Source: Alphaproteobacteria bacterium (GTDB lineage: Bacteria; Pseudomonadota; Alphaproteobacteria; UBA6615). Taken from it: a stretch of 50,931 bases of DNA. The position numbers and the translations under genes were made by a program. The stretch spans positions 1-50,931 of the forward strand of contig QIGO01000189.1 in assembly GCA_003230015.1 (NCBI GenBank), written 5' to 3'. Numbering within the stretch: position 1 is the first letter of the stretch; every line of letters begins with the position of its first letter. Positions 1-8,730 of the stretch are shown here, in pieces. The notes below the pieces were generated by a model, which worked only from the letters and a program-made list of their open reading frames with translations, was not told the origin of the DNA and did no database searches.

Positions 1-1
1 A

Positions 2-325
2 TAGCAATCCGCCGCTTCGACAGCCCGCCGGCATGAAGCCGCAGAACCTCGCCTATCTTGCGCATGGGCAATCTCTCCCGGGGCATCCTCGTTCCTCTCA
101 AAAAGGCGCGAAGGTAGCCCCTGTCAGGATCACCCAACGAGGTCGATCACATCGCCAATCCGACTGGCCGCTTTGGATCGGAATCAGTGGCCGCATTGCG
201 TCGGAATGCGCATCCTCACCGCCACCGGATACAACTTCAGCGTCCTCATCCGATGGTTCGAGGCCCTTTTGCGTGCCTTGATTAAGGTGCTCCTCAGAAC
301 ACCTTTTGTCGCTCAGATCGTCTGA
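2..325 (+). pseudogene. Relic of the 3' end of an IS5-type transposase
   Basis: The reading frame that ends with TGA at 323-325 gives a tail containing TATGYNFSVLIRWFEALLRA. This resembles the C-terminus of IS5-group transposases, which commonly end in a GYNF..LLRW..LLRA stretch. Upstream in the same frame I see no recognisable catalytic domain, and the other frames contain stops, so only the last third or less of a transposase survives. The sequence just after the stop (about 340-358, ACTGATTCTTCACGGCCGAC) could be the terminal inverted repeat, but the other end lies outside the window. The family call rests on the tail motif alone. Confidence 0.45.
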
Positions 326-545
326 AAACTCACCAACACTGATTCTTCACGGCCGACTTGTTAAGAAGCGTGTTTGGTCATTCTGAGATCGGCCAAACCC
401 GAGGCGTTTTCCGAACGTCAAGCACGTTAATCTGACTGGGCGTTGATCTTGCGGATTCCATCAGGGCCAACGGTCAGCGCACCGCAGCGATAAGGCCGGA
501 AACATGACGACGCCCCCGGTGTTGCAAAGGGCCGGTCCTGCCATG
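326..545. other. Intergenic tail after the IS relic; no gene seen
   Basis: This stretch contains the possible IS terminal repeat near 340-358 and then about 190 bases without a coding pattern. It lies immediately downstream of the last gene of the minus-strand operon. I see no convincing rho-independent terminator in it. Confidence 0.4.
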
Positions 546-2054
546 TCACCTGCCCTCATCTATTTGACTTGATGCTTGTCTCAATCGACGAGGGTCAACC
601 GAATCGTCTTTTGGATAGAACGGCCGCTCTAAGCTCCGCCATGTCAGCCCTCGGAGGTCGGGTGTGGTGGGTCCCTTGGTATCCAGGACGAACGCGCCCG
701 CGGCAAATGGATATGTCAGGCGGTAGTTCATCGGATTCTTGACAGAGACAAGTCGGGCGGCTTGCACATCCAATCCCGCCGCCCTATAGGATTCGTAGCC
801 CCATTCATATGCCGCGTAGGTCGTGACCAGTACGCGCGTTTCCTTGACCGCGAGAACAACGCTTGGGCCCATTGAGGCGGTAACGCCTCCAAGAAAGCCC
901 CCATCATAGGTAAACTGGCCGTCGAAAACGCGTTCAACTGTCGCCGTGATCGGAACGGGCGTGCCCCGCGAAGTGTTGATCCGGTTGCCGACCTCAGTCG
1001 CGATTGTTACGCCTGTGCCGGCCTTCGCGGCTTGCTCAGCGGCAACCGGATCGACAAGGTGCACGAGCGAACCGGCATTTGGCGCGAGCCTCAGCAATGC
1101 CTCAAGGAGGGCCGCTCCATCTCCGGTCGAGCCACCACCGACACAATCCGACGTGTCGGCGAGAATCACCGGCCCATTTCCAATCGCGAGCGCGGCGCGG
1201 ATCGCGTCATCGACAGGGACCGTTTCGACCTCAAAAGCATGGCGGCGCTCCCAGGCTTCGGATGTAATTTTATTGGCGACCGCCTCCGCGGTGGCGACGT
1301 CACCGTTCGAGACAACCACCGCCGCGAAGCCCATGTCGGGCACATCAAGCCAGGGCTGGACAGGGAAATAGCTGACGGCGCTAATCGGTCCATCGTCGTT
1401 CTCAAATCCGCGCGCGATCCGGTCGAGGTCGACCATCGGTCCCGCACCGGAGGTGTGCTCAAGGTGAGGCGCAAACAACATTGGGAGCTTGGACACCGCC
1501 ATAACCGGCTGCATCCGTCCTTCGATGGTATCCACAAGGCAACGGACGGCGCGCGCCGCGGTTTCCGGTGCATCGTCATGGGGGTAATGTTGATAGCCGA
1601 TCAAGATGTCGCAGTTGGCGAGCATCGCCGGGGTTATGTTGCCGTGAAGATCGCAGCTGATGGCGATCGGCGCCGAACCGGCAATCGAGCGGACCTCGGC
1701 CAGCAACTCACCTTCGACATCGTCGGCACCTTCGGCCATCATCGCACCATGCAGCGCCAGAAACACGCCGTCGAATGGCGCCGACGTGTTCAACCGATCA
1801 TCTCTAAGCGCTTGATGGCAATTGCGCTCGACGATGCCGCCCGCGCCGCCATGGGTCGCAAGGAGCGGCGCGATACCGACGCCGGTTCTTTCGAGTTCCG
1901 CGATTGCGCCACCCATTTCGGTGCGTGTACCGGAGAGACGCCCGACGAGATTTGGACCGGTCTCAAGGTATTTGTTGCGGAAATCCTGCATTCCGGCTCG
2001 GGCGACACAGAAGGCGTTGCTCTCTTGCATCAGCGCGCCGAGGGCGACCCTCAT
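546..2054 (-). CDS. M81 family (MlrC-like) metallohydrolase
   Basis: The 502-residue protein matches the M81 family in length and layout: an N-terminal DUF1485-type region followed by the MlrC C-terminal domain. It opens with the usual E-S-N segment (MQESNAF, residues 9-15). It has LHGAM (101-105), a D-x-H pair at D135/H137 (CDLHGNIT) and H156/H159 in YQHYPHDD, which fit the zinc ligands of this family. MlrC itself cleaves linearised microcystin, but most relatives have unknown substrates and probably hydrolyse amide-type bonds in small molecules; the substrate here cannot be read from sequence. No signal peptide is seen, so it is likely cytoplasmic. It is the last gene of the TRAP operon, and its start overlaps the aminotransferase stop by 4 bp. 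It may release an amine or acid from the imported compound (inference). Confidence 0.85.
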   Translation of the reverse strand: MRVALGALMQESNAFCVARAGMQDFRNKYLETGPNLVGRLSGTRTEMGGAIAELERTGVGIAPLLATHGGAGGIVERNCHQALRDDRLNTSAPFDGVFLALHGAMMAEGADDVEGELLAEVRSIAGSAPIAISCDLHGNITPAMLANCDILIGYQHYPHDDAPETAARAVRCLVDTIEGRMQPVMAVSKLPMLFAPHLEHTSGAGPMVDLDRIARGFENDDGPISAVSYFPVQPWLDVPDMGFAAVVVSNGDVATAEAVANKITSEAWERRHAFEVETVPVDDAIRAALAIGNGPVILADTSDCVGGGSTGDGAALLEALLRLAPNAGSLVHLVDPVAAEQAAKAGTGVTIATEVGNRINTSRGTPVPITATVERVFDGQFTYDGGFLGGVTASMGPSVVLAVKETRVLVTTYAAYEWGYESYRAAGLDVQAARLVSVKNPMNYRLTYPFAAGAFVLDTKGPTTPDLRGLTWRSLERPFYPKDDSVDPRRLRQASSQIDEGR

Positions 2055-2968
2055 GACGCGGGCGCTTGATCGTAGTCAATCGGCGTGCCATGCCACCCCG
2101 CTTCCCTTTTTTTCCAGTATAGGTCGCGCAATCGCCAGGTCACGGGTCCCGGTGTTCCGTCCGCCACTGGTTGGCCGTCAATCCTTGTGATGGGGATGAG
2201 CCCGCCCGCTGTCGTCGACAGGAAGACTTCTTCGGATTTTCTTAGGCGCTCCGCCGGAAGGGGGGCCGCCACGTATTCAAGATTGGTCTCGGCGCAAAGC
2301 TCAAATACGGTCCGTCTGGTCATGCCATCCAAGACGCCCTCGCCCGGGGTTATCAATTTGCCGTCGATCACGGCAAAAATATTGAACCCCGGCCCCTCCG
2401 TCACGTTTCCTTCGGCGTCGCTCAGCACCACGGTTTCAGCGCCGTTGTCGTAAGCTTCGAACAACCCCATTTGAAAGTCGAGCCAATGGTAGTGTTTGAT
2501 CGTCGGGTCCACCGATGTTGCTGGAACTCGCTGGATGCCGCTGACAAAAAGATGCAAGCCCTGCCGTTGCTGCTCGGGGGTCGCCACCCAGATATAGGGC
2601 ACGCAAAAAACGTAGAATTGGTTGGCGCATTGCCTTGGGTCGCGTACACCGGCCGGCGGCACGCCGCGCGTCATAATAATTTGCACATAGGCATCGCGAA
2701 AACCGGCCCTGCGCACGCATTCGATTACGACCTTGCGCCGCCCCTCCTCGTCGAATTCCCCGCTCATGCGCAACTTTGCGATGTTGCGCTTGAATCGGGC
2801 GAGATGGTCGTCAAGCCGGAAGACGACCCCCTTCCATACCGATATGGTGTCCTGGTTGGCGTCGGAACGTAGAAAGCCCCAATCGAGAAGCGGTATCCGG
2901 GCCTCCTCGATGGGGACGTAAGTTCCATTGATGAAGGCAATGCCCTTGCTGAAGTCCCCTTCAATCAT
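2051..2968 (-). CDS. Class IV PLP aminotransferase (BCAT / D-amino-acid transaminase-like)
   Basis: This is a fold-type IV PLP enzyme of 305 residues. The motif TSVDPTIKHYHW places the Schiff-base lysine at K158, and VTEGPGFNIF (189-198) supplies the PLP-binding glutamate E191. A long-range ATG at 3001 exists in frame, but the ATG at 2968 has a strong GGAGGG Shine-Dalgarno site (complement of 2976-2981) seven bases away, so I chose it. The family covers branched-chain aminotransferases, D-amino-acid transaminases and 4-amino-4-deoxychorismate lyases. Catabolic context points to transamination between an amino acid and a 2-oxoacid, but specificity cannot be assigned. It lies between dctM and the M81 gene, and its stop overlaps the M81 start by 4 bp. 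Confidence 0.85.
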   Translation of the reverse strand: MIEGDFSKGIAFINGTYVPIEEARIPLLDWGFLRSDANQDTISVWKGVVFRLDDHLARFKRNIAKLRMSGEFDEEGRRKVVIECVRRAGFRDAYVQIIMTRGVPPAGVRDPRQCANQFYVFCVPYIWVATPEQQRQGLHLFVSGIQRVPATSVDPTIKHYHWLDFQMGLFEAYDNGAETVVLSDAEGNVTEGPGFNIFAVIDGKLITPGEGVLDGMTRRTVFELCAETNLEYVAAPLPAERLRKSEEVFLSTTAGGLIPITRIDGQPVADGTPGPVTWRLRDLYWKKREAGWHGTPIDYDQAPAS

Positions 2969-3005
2969 AACTGTTCCCTCCAGTGCGCGGTCTGCCGCCA
3001 TCCTC

Positions 3006-4286
3006 TCATAAGAAAACGAGCGTCAAGGGCGGAACGAAAGCGACGAGCAGTATCGCTATGATCATGATCGCCATCCACGGCAAGGCAGCGACCGCCACTT
3101 TCACAAGTGGGGCGCCCGCGATATTGGCTCCAACGAACAGGCAGATACCAACAGGTGGCGTGATGAGTCCAAGATTGAGCGCCATAATCATGAAAACACC
3201 GAAATGGATCGGATCCATTCCGATACCAAGGGCGACGGGAAGTAGGATAGGCAGCAAAATGAAAAGCGTTGATGTCGCGTCAAGGAACATGCCGGTGACG
3301 ATCAAAAGGCCCAACATGGACAATATGATTACCGAATCGGAGCCACCGCTCGACAAGAGCAGGTTCGATACGAATCCCGGAATGCCCTGCGCGTTGATGA
3401 TCCAAGCGAAGAGGGTGGCCGTCGCAACGATGAACATCACGGAAGTTGCGACGACTGCGGCACGTTCGAAGATGCGCGGCACGTCGCGCCAGGTGATGTC
3501 CCGGTACACATAGATGGCAATAAACAGAGCGTAGAGTGTGACGAAAATAGCCGACTCCGTCGGCGTGAAGATGCCGAGACGGATCCCACCAAGTATGAGC
3601 ACCGGCGCAATCAGCGCCCAGCCCGCGCGCAGGGTAGCTTTACCCAGGGGCTGCCGCGCGATGGCTTGGGTCGATCCATAACCCCGCAGCCGCGACAGAA
3701 GGACCGCGCCGGCGGCGAGTAGGACAGTAATGACCAGTCCCGGCACGACACCAGCCAAGAATAAGTCGCTGATCGATTGCTTTGCCAGGACGCCGTAAAG
3801 AATGAGCGCGATCGACGGCGGTACGAGGTTAGCGGTCGTCGATGCCGCAGCGATCAGCGAGGCCGTGAAGTGACGCGGGTAGCCGTGCCTATCCATCGGT
3901 TTCGACATTATTGAGGTGACTGCCGCCGTTTCCGCCGCCGCCGAACCAGTCAATCCGCCGAACAAAAAACACGTGAAGACCGATGTGATGGCGAGACCAC
4001 CCGGAATTCGACCGAACAGCGCATTGAAGAAGTCCACTAGCCGAGAGCCGATCGAACTTTCCGAAATGATCGTGCCCGCAAGAATAAAGAAAGGAATGGC
4101 CAGCAACACGAAGGAGTCGAGGGAGGTCATGATCATTTGGACGCTAAGCTCGATCGGAGCAATGTCGAACAGCAACAGTGTCAGCGCCGCGCTGAGCCCG
4201 AGGCAGATAGCGATCGGCAACCCACCCGCCAGAAACAGGAACATCAGTCCGAATAGAGCTGACGAGACGATTACCTGCTCGCTCAT
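3006..4286 (-). CDS. dctM: TRAP transporter large permease, DctM subunit
   Basis: This 426-residue polytopic membrane protein has the DctM profile: about a dozen hydrophobic segments and the conserved LITPPVGICLFVGA stretch near residues 370-385. It forms the ion-coupled channel of a TRAP importer with the DctQ protein encoded just upstream and the periplasmic DctP. I start it at 4286, where ATGA overlaps the dctQ stop and a GGGGGA site lies upstream; a second in-frame ATG at 4301 is less well placed. TRAP systems usually import organic acids using a sodium or proton gradient. Confidence 0.92.
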   Translation of the reverse strand: MSEQVIVSSALFGLMFLFLAGGLPIAICLGLSAALTLLLFDIAPIELSVQMIMTSLDSFVLLAIPFFILAGTIISESSIGSRLVDFFNALFGRIPGGLAITSVFTCFLFGGLTGSAAAETAAVTSIMSKPMDRHGYPRHFTASLIAAASTTANLVPPSIALILYGVLAKQSISDLFLAGVVPGLVITVLLAAGAVLLSRLRGYGSTQAIARQPLGKATLRAGWALIAPVLILGGIRLGIFTPTESAIFVTLYALFIAIYVYRDITWRDVPRIFERAAVVATSVMFIVATATLFAWIINAQGIPGFVSNLLLSSGGSDSVIILSMLGLLIVTGMFLDATSTLFILLPILLPVALGIGMDPIHFGVFMIMALNLGLITPPVGICLFVGANIAGAPLVKVAVAALPWMAIMIIAILLVAFVPPLTLVFL

Positions 4287-4810
4287 CGTGTCCCCCGCCA
4301 TGCCGGCAGGATTTCCACCTGGACGATCCGAATGATGCTTAGAAAGCAGCCGAGCGGGACAGACGCGGTTAGCAACGCCGCCGGAAAACCAACATTTGTC
4401 ACCGCGTCGATGCGAAGTTGAAACTGCGCTACTTTGACTGCCGAATAGGCGAGGTAGATGAGAAACGCAATCGCGAGTAGCCAGACCAGGACGAGATAGA
4501 CGCGCCGGACGGTTCCACTGAGGCTGTCGGGTACCAAACTGACGTTGATGTTCTCGCGATACCGGAAGGTCATCGCCAACGAGAGGAACACCAGCACAAT
4601 GAACATATTCGGCAGCAACATCTCGGTCCGGGATATCGGAAGCGGAATCGCGTATCGGTTGACGATCTGAGCCGTGCCGGTCACGAGCATGGCAACGAAG
4701 ATTAAGGTCACAAGCCCGCGTTCAACGCGGTCAACGAGTGGCGGCGCTTGTCGCTCCGGCGTTTTATCGTTTTGGCTGCTGGGCGGCGGATCTATCATGT
4801 GGTCTTCCAA
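4283..4810 (-). CDS. dctQ: TRAP transporter small permease, DctQ subunit
   Basis: At 175 residues with four hydrophobic segments (roughly 35-55, 65-85, 105-130 and 145-170), this is the size and topology of DctQ. It has a hydrophilic, proline-rich N-terminus. DctQ associates with DctM in the inner membrane. It overlaps dctM by ATGA and is separated from dctP by about 100 bp that contain a stem-loop. Confidence 0.88.
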   Translation of the reverse strand: MEDHMIDPPPSSQNDKTPERQAPPLVDRVERGLVTLIFVAMLVTGTAQIVNRYAIPLPISRTEMLLPNMFIVLVFLSLAMTFRYRENINVSLVPDSLSGTVRRVYLVLVWLLAIAFLIYLAYSAVKVAQFQLRIDAVTNVGFPAALLTASVPLGCFLSIIRIVQVEILPAWRGTR

Positions 4811-4834
4811 CTGCGTCCGGTCGCGGGTGGAGGC

Positions 4835-4861
4835 GGCGCCGCCTGTCCGAGTGGCGGCGCC
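4835..4861 (-). promoter_or_regulatory. Stem-loop between dctP and dctQ
   Basis: GGCGCCGCC (4835-4843) and GGCGGCGCC (4853-4861) form a perfect 9-bp stem around a 9-base loop. No T-run follows on either strand, so it is probably not a classical terminator. Position suggests an mRNA-stabilising or partly terminating structure that keeps binding-protein transcripts in excess of permease transcripts (inference). Confidence 0.5.
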
Positions 4862-4911
4862 GTCCGTCCGAGTGGGAGAATGGGCGGGAGCAGTTCGAAC
4901 TTGAACGGCCC

Positions 4912-5934
4912 CTAGCGACCGAGTTCGGCGCGTGCCTTGTCGGCCTCGGCGATGGCCAGCGCAATGATGTCCGCGCCGATGACGTCGTTGAACTGGCTGT
5001 ACAATGGTTGCAGGAGCTGGCGGAACTCGTTGATCGCCTCCGGTGTCGGCCGGAGCACTTCCATGCCGAGTTTCTCCAACTCAGCCGGTAGATCGATATC
5101 CTGCTGTATTGCGATCGCCCGTTGCTCGAGGACGGCGTTGCGCGCCTCTTCAAGGAGCACGGTCTGGAACTCCTCGGACAGGCTGTCGAACTTGTCTTTG
5201 TTTATCAGGATATTGAATGGGTCGTAGACGTAGTTCCATTGGGTCACGTAGTCCTGCACCTCGTAAAGCCGGAACGACATGATGGTCGAGAAGGCATTCT
5301 CCTGGCCGTCGACGGCGCCTGTTTGCAGAGCCTGGAAGGTCTCCTGCATGTTCATTGTGACCGCTTGCGCTTCCATCGCCTTGAAGGCCGCGAGGAACAC
5401 TTCCGTTCCGGCAACGCGCAGTTTCAGTCCCTTGATGTCGGCGGCGGTGGCGACTGGGCGCTTGCTATTGGTCAATTGCCGGAAGCCGTTAATGCCCGTA
5501 CCGAGCGACTTGATGCCGTATTCCTCGTACCAACTCGCCGTCGCATCGCCAAGCGGTCCATCGATGACCTTAATGGCGACCTCATGATCTTCGATAAGGA
5601 AGGGCAAGCTGTACACATCGAAGCGGCGATCGACGAAAAGGCCGGCGATGATGGTTGAAAGGAGGGACATGTCGATGATCCCGGCGCGCAGCAGTTCCAC
5701 CTCCGTCTTGAAGCTGCCGCCCGCCAGCGTGTGGTTGGGAAAGAGCTCGATCTTAAGCCGCCCGCCGGTACGTTCCGCGACGCGCTCCGCGAGAATTTTG
5801 CCGGCGACAAAGACGTGGCCATCGGGCCGGTCATTTGCCGACAGCCTGAGCGTAACCGTTTCTTGAGCGAAGGATTGAGCGGAAACAGAAATCATTCCAA
5901 GTACCGCAACTCCTAATAACAAAATTTTGCGCAT
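4912..5934 (-). CDS. dctP: TRAP transporter substrate-binding protein, DctP family
   Basis: This is the periplasmic ligand-binding subunit, 340 residues. The ATG at 5934 has an AGGAGGA site (complement of 5941-5947) and gives a clean signal peptide ending around SAQSFAQ (residues 18-24); an upstream in-frame ATG at 5979 lacks this. The segment GLKLRVAGTEVF (169-180) carries R173 at the position of the arginine that binds the substrate carboxylate in DctP proteins. GFRQLTNSKRPV (150-161) is also typical. A carboxylate ligand is therefore likely, but its identity is not evident. The gene leads the dctP-dctQ-dctM block and follows the hydroxyacid dehydrogenase gene. Confidence 0.93.
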   Translation of the reverse strand: MRKILLLGVAVLGMISVSAQSFAQETVTLRLSANDRPDGHVFVAGKILAERVAERTGGRLKIELFPNHTLAGGSFKTEVELLRAGIIDMSLLSTIIAGLFVDRRFDVYSLPFLIEDHEVAIKVIDGPLGDATASWYEEYGIKSLGTGINGFRQLTNSKRPVATAADIKGLKLRVAGTEVFLAAFKAMEAQAVTMNMQETFQALQTGAVDGQENAFSTIMSFRLYEVQDYVTQWNYVYDPFNILINKDKFDSLSEEFQTVLLEEARNAVLEQRAIAIQQDIDLPAELEKLGMEVLRPTPEAINEFRQLLQPLYSQFNDVIGADIIALAIAEADKARAELGR

Positions 5935-6026
5935 GGTCTTTCCTCCTGTTGGTCGTCGGTAATTCGCCTGGTTGTGCACGTTGGTTCACGCTTTCCCAGA
6001 CATTGAAGTAGCAACCGGTTCGGGCG

Positions 6027-7022
6027 TCATGCCGGTCGTCCACCACTTTTCGGTCGGCGAACCACGTTTTCCAGTGGTGCGCCACGAGCGAAGCGATCTA
6101 GATTCTCTGCAATTTTTTTCCATCGGCGGGAAAGCATTCCCTCGGTCCAAGCCGCGACATGAGGTGTCATCAAGACATTGGGCAATTCCGAGAACGGATA
6201 CCGGGACGGGCGCGGCGCTGGGTCATCGTCATCGGGATAACGCCACCAGACGTCAAGAGCGGCGCCGGCGATCTTGCGATTGGACAGCGCCGCAAAGAGA
6301 GCCGATTCGTCGACTATTTCTCCCCGGGCGATATTGATCAGGACTGCGGAGTCTTGCATCAGCGCCAATCGGCGCGCATCGATCAATCCGTGCGTTTCAG
6401 TCGTGAGCGGACAGGCAATCACAACAAAATCGCAACGCGGCACCATGGTATCGAGCGCGGGCATGCGTCCGGACCATTCAAGAACGGGATCGTCTGATTC
6501 CCGCCGCGATACCGCAACCACGGTCATGTCGAATGCGGCCGCCTTTTTGGCGACGGCCTGAGCGATTCTTCCATAGCCGACCAGACCGATCGTCGCGCCC
6601 GCCAGCTCCCCATGCAGGGGGCCGAAGGAGACGTGGCTGCCGCTCCAGTCGCCGCCGCGGAAATTTCCGTCGAGTCCGCGGAGATCAATGCGGAGTTCGA
6701 GCATCGCCAGGAGGACGAATTCGGCCACGGCGGTTTCATGCTCGAAAACGTTGCAAACGGTACATGTCTCGGGGATGGCGCCCCAATCGACGGCATCGGT
6801 GCCGGCATTTGGAAGCTGAAGAAACCGCAGCTTGACCGCTTTTCGACCGAGGCTTTGGTTCCAGCCTTGCGAAATGGCGGCTTCCGCCGTGGACAGTGTA
6901 TCCATCAACATGCAGTCGGAATCCTGAAGCGCGACTGTTCGGATCTCCCATGGCGTTGTCAGAGATGCTGCAAGGCGGTCGACGTTGCGGGTGGCGTAGG
7001 GATTGACGAGAACACAGCGCAT
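6027..7022 (-). CDS. D-isomer-specific 2-hydroxyacid dehydrogenase
   Basis: This NAD(P)-dependent oxidoreductase of 331 residues interconverts a 2-hydroxyacid and a 2-oxoacid. The Rossmann motif is GLVGYGRIAQAV, the catalytic arginine is in NIARGEIVDE, and the catalytic histidine in MTPHVAAW. At the spacing where the catalytic glutamate normally occurs (LDVFEVEP in standard members) this protein has LDVWWRYP, so a tyrosine replaces the glutamate. I start it at ATG 7022, five bases after the SDR stop; a longer frame to 7094 would run back through the SDR gene. It may supply or remove the 2-oxoacid handled by the E1 enzyme of the same operon (inference). Confidence 0.87.
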   Translation of the reverse strand: MRCVLVNPYATRNVDRLAASLTTPWEIRTVALQDSDCMLMDTLSTAEAAISQGWNQSLGRKAVKLRFLQLPNAGTDAVDWGAIPETCTVCNVFEHETAVAEFVLLAMLELRIDLRGLDGNFRGGDWSGSHVSFGPLHGELAGATIGLVGYGRIAQAVAKKAAAFDMTVVAVSRRESDDPVLEWSGRMPALDTMVPRCDFVVIACPLTTETHGLIDARRLALMQDSAVLINIARGEIVDESALFAALSNRKIAGAALDVWWRYPDDDDPAPRPSRYPFSELPNVLMTPHVAAWTEGMLSRRWKKIAENLDRFARGAPLENVVRRPKSGGRPA

Positions 7023-7027
7023 GGCGG

Positions 7028-7759
7028 TCACATCCCTACGCCGCCCGAAACCTTGATCACCTCGCCGGTGATGTAGCTGGACGCCGGAGAACAAAGAAAG
7101 GCGACGGTCTCCGCCATGTCGCGCGGCTGCCCCATGCGCGGGATCGGGTAGTCCTCGATACCGTAGTCATAGCCGTGCATCACCGCCGAGGTGAGTACGG
7201 GCCCCGGTGCGACGGCATTGACTCTGACGCCCTGGCGGCCGTATTCGCGCGCCGCCCACTTGGTCAGGCCAATCAGGCCCGCCTTCGCCGCGGCATAGGC
7301 CGGCCCGGATCTTCCATCCTGCCCCTTTGCCGGAAGGCCGCCAATGACCCCGGAAATAGAGGAGATATTGACGATGGCGCCGGTCTCGGCTGCCAGCATG
7401 TATGGCAGCACCGCACGCATGAAGAAAAACGCGCCGGAAAGGTTCTTGTTCAGCTCAGCGAACCACACCTCGTCGGGCAGGTCTACAAAGCCGGTGCGTG
7501 CGCCGCCGCCGGCGCAATTCACCAAAATATCGATACGCTTGTGAAGGTGGTGCGCTTCGACAACCGTCGCGGCTACGGTCGAGGAGTCGGTTACGTCGCA
7601 AACCAATGACAACACGGCGTTCGCGACCTCCGCCTCGATGAGGTCGACGACAACGACGCGTGCGCCACGCTTCGTTAGGGCTGACGTAATGGCTCCACCG
7701 ATATGCCCCGCACCGCCGGTGACGATGGCAACCTGGCCGTCGAGATCGCCGCCGGTCAT
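7028..7759 (-). CDS. SDR family NAD(P)-dependent oxidoreductase
   Basis: This classical short-chain dehydrogenase has 243 residues. It has the cofactor motif TGGAGHIG near the N-terminus, NCAG in the core, a catalytic serine in NISSISG and the YAAAK catalytic motif. It ends in the typical [11 protein letters not shown] stretch. It likely oxidises or reduces a hydroxyl/keto group in the pathway served by the operon. It overlaps the E1-beta stop by 4 bp and is followed within five bases by the hydroxyacid dehydrogenase, so it is co-transcribed. Confidence 0.9.
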   Translation of the reverse strand: MTGGDLDGQVAIVTGGAGHIGGAITSALTKRGARVVVVDLIEAEVANAVLSLVCDVTDSSTVAATVVEAHHLHKRIDILVNCAGGGARTGFVDLPDEVWFAELNKNLSGAFFFMRAVLPYMLAAETGAIVNISSISGVIGGLPAKGQDGRSGPAYAAAKAGLIGLTKWAAREYGRQGVRVNAVAPGPVLTSAVMHGYDYGIEDYPIPRMGQPRDMAETVAFLCSPASSYITGEVIKVSGGVGM

Positions 7760-8730
7760 GGCGCCACCATTTCGCGAATTGCTTGCTCGATATTCTGTTG
7801 CGACACCCGATAGGCGGCTTCAAGGGGCGGGGAGAACGGGACCGGCGCCCTCGGCGCGCCCAGACGCCGCGGCGGCCGGCAGAGGTCCCCGTGGACATTC
7901 TCGACAACCGTCGCGACGATTTCCGCGCCGAGGCCGCAGACCTGAACGGCTTCGTGGACGACCAGTAGCCGGCCGGTCTTTTTCACCGAGGCAAATACGG
8001 CGCCCGTATCCCACGGCCACAGCGAACGCAGATCCAGCAATTCGACGTCCGTGCCGGTCTCGACGCAGGCCTCCACCGCCTTGTGTGCAACCGACGCCAT
8101 AGTTGACCAGGTAACGACCGTAACATCGCCACCCTTCCTGACAAGGCGCGCCTCGCCAATTGGGACGCAGTGGTCGCCCTCGGGAATCTCGCCCGTGTTT
8201 TGCCATATGGCGCGGGGTTCGATGAAAATGACGGGGTCTTCGCATCTGATGGCCGATTTCAAAAGGCCCTTGCAGTCGGCGGCAGTCGACGGCGCAAGAA
8301 CGACGAGGCCCGGTACGTGGACGTACCAGCTTTCAAGTGATTGCGAGTGCTGCGCGGCCGATCCCGTCACCATTCCCTGCGGCAGACGCACGACAACCGG
8401 AACCCGCGCCTGCCCGCCAAACATGAAGCGGGCCTTGGCGATCTGGTTGACCAGTTCGTCGATCGCCGAAAGGGCGAAATCGGCAATGCGCATTTCCACG
8501 ACCGGTCTCGTACCGGCAAGGGCCCCGCCAAGCCCGGCGGATACGATCATCGCTTCCGAGATCGGAGAAGCGACGATGCGGTCGGGTCCGAACTCGCTGA
8601 TTAGGCCGCGGTATTGTCCGTACAGGCCGCCGATGTGGAGGTCCTCGCCAACCGCCCAGACCGTTGCGTCGCGCCGCATTTCCTCGGCCAGGCCGTCGCG
8701 AACGGCCTCAAGGACCGTCTGCGTCGTCAT
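7756..8730 (-). CDS. Thiamine-diphosphate dehydrogenase E1 beta subunit (pyruvate/acetoin type)
   Basis: The 324-residue protein matches E1-beta subunits of 2-oxoacid and acetoin dehydrogenases. It has an N-terminal pyrimidine-binding domain with the VGEDL and SPISEAM segments and [16 protein letters not shown] in the conserved core. A transketolase C-terminal domain follows (about residues 195-320). With E1-alpha it would form an alpha2-beta2 enzyme that decarboxylates a 2-oxoacid or cleaves a 1,2-dicarbonyl/acetoin-type compound. Start and stop overlap both neighbours by 4 bp. No E2 lipoyl acyltransferase or E3 gene is adjacent, which is unusual. Confidence 0.9.
   Translation of the reverse strand: MTTQTVLEAVRDGLAEEMRRDATVWAVGEDLHIGGLYGQYRGLISEFGPDRIVASPISEAMIVSAGLGGALAGTRPVVEMRIADFALSAIDELVNQIAKARFMFGGQARVPVVVRLPQGMVTGSAAQHSQSLESWYVHVPGLVVLAPSTAADCKGLLKSAIRCEDPVIFIEPRAIWQNTGEIPEGDHCVPIGEARLVRKGGDVTVVTWSTMASVAHKAVEACVETGTDVELLDLRSLWPWDTGAVFASVKKTGRLLVVHEAVQVCGLGAEIVATVVENVHGDLCRPPRRLGAPRAPVPFSPPLEAAYRVSQQNIEQAIREMVAP

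Noticed and set aside
33-281. An 82-codon open frame at the left edge
   Set aside because: Composition and lack of family motifs suggest chance; the transposase-like tail lies in a different frame of the same DNA.
1032-2069. A long plus-strand frame opposite the M81 gene
   Set aside because: It is antisense to a clear M81 gene, has no recognisable domain and reflects high-GC third-position bias.
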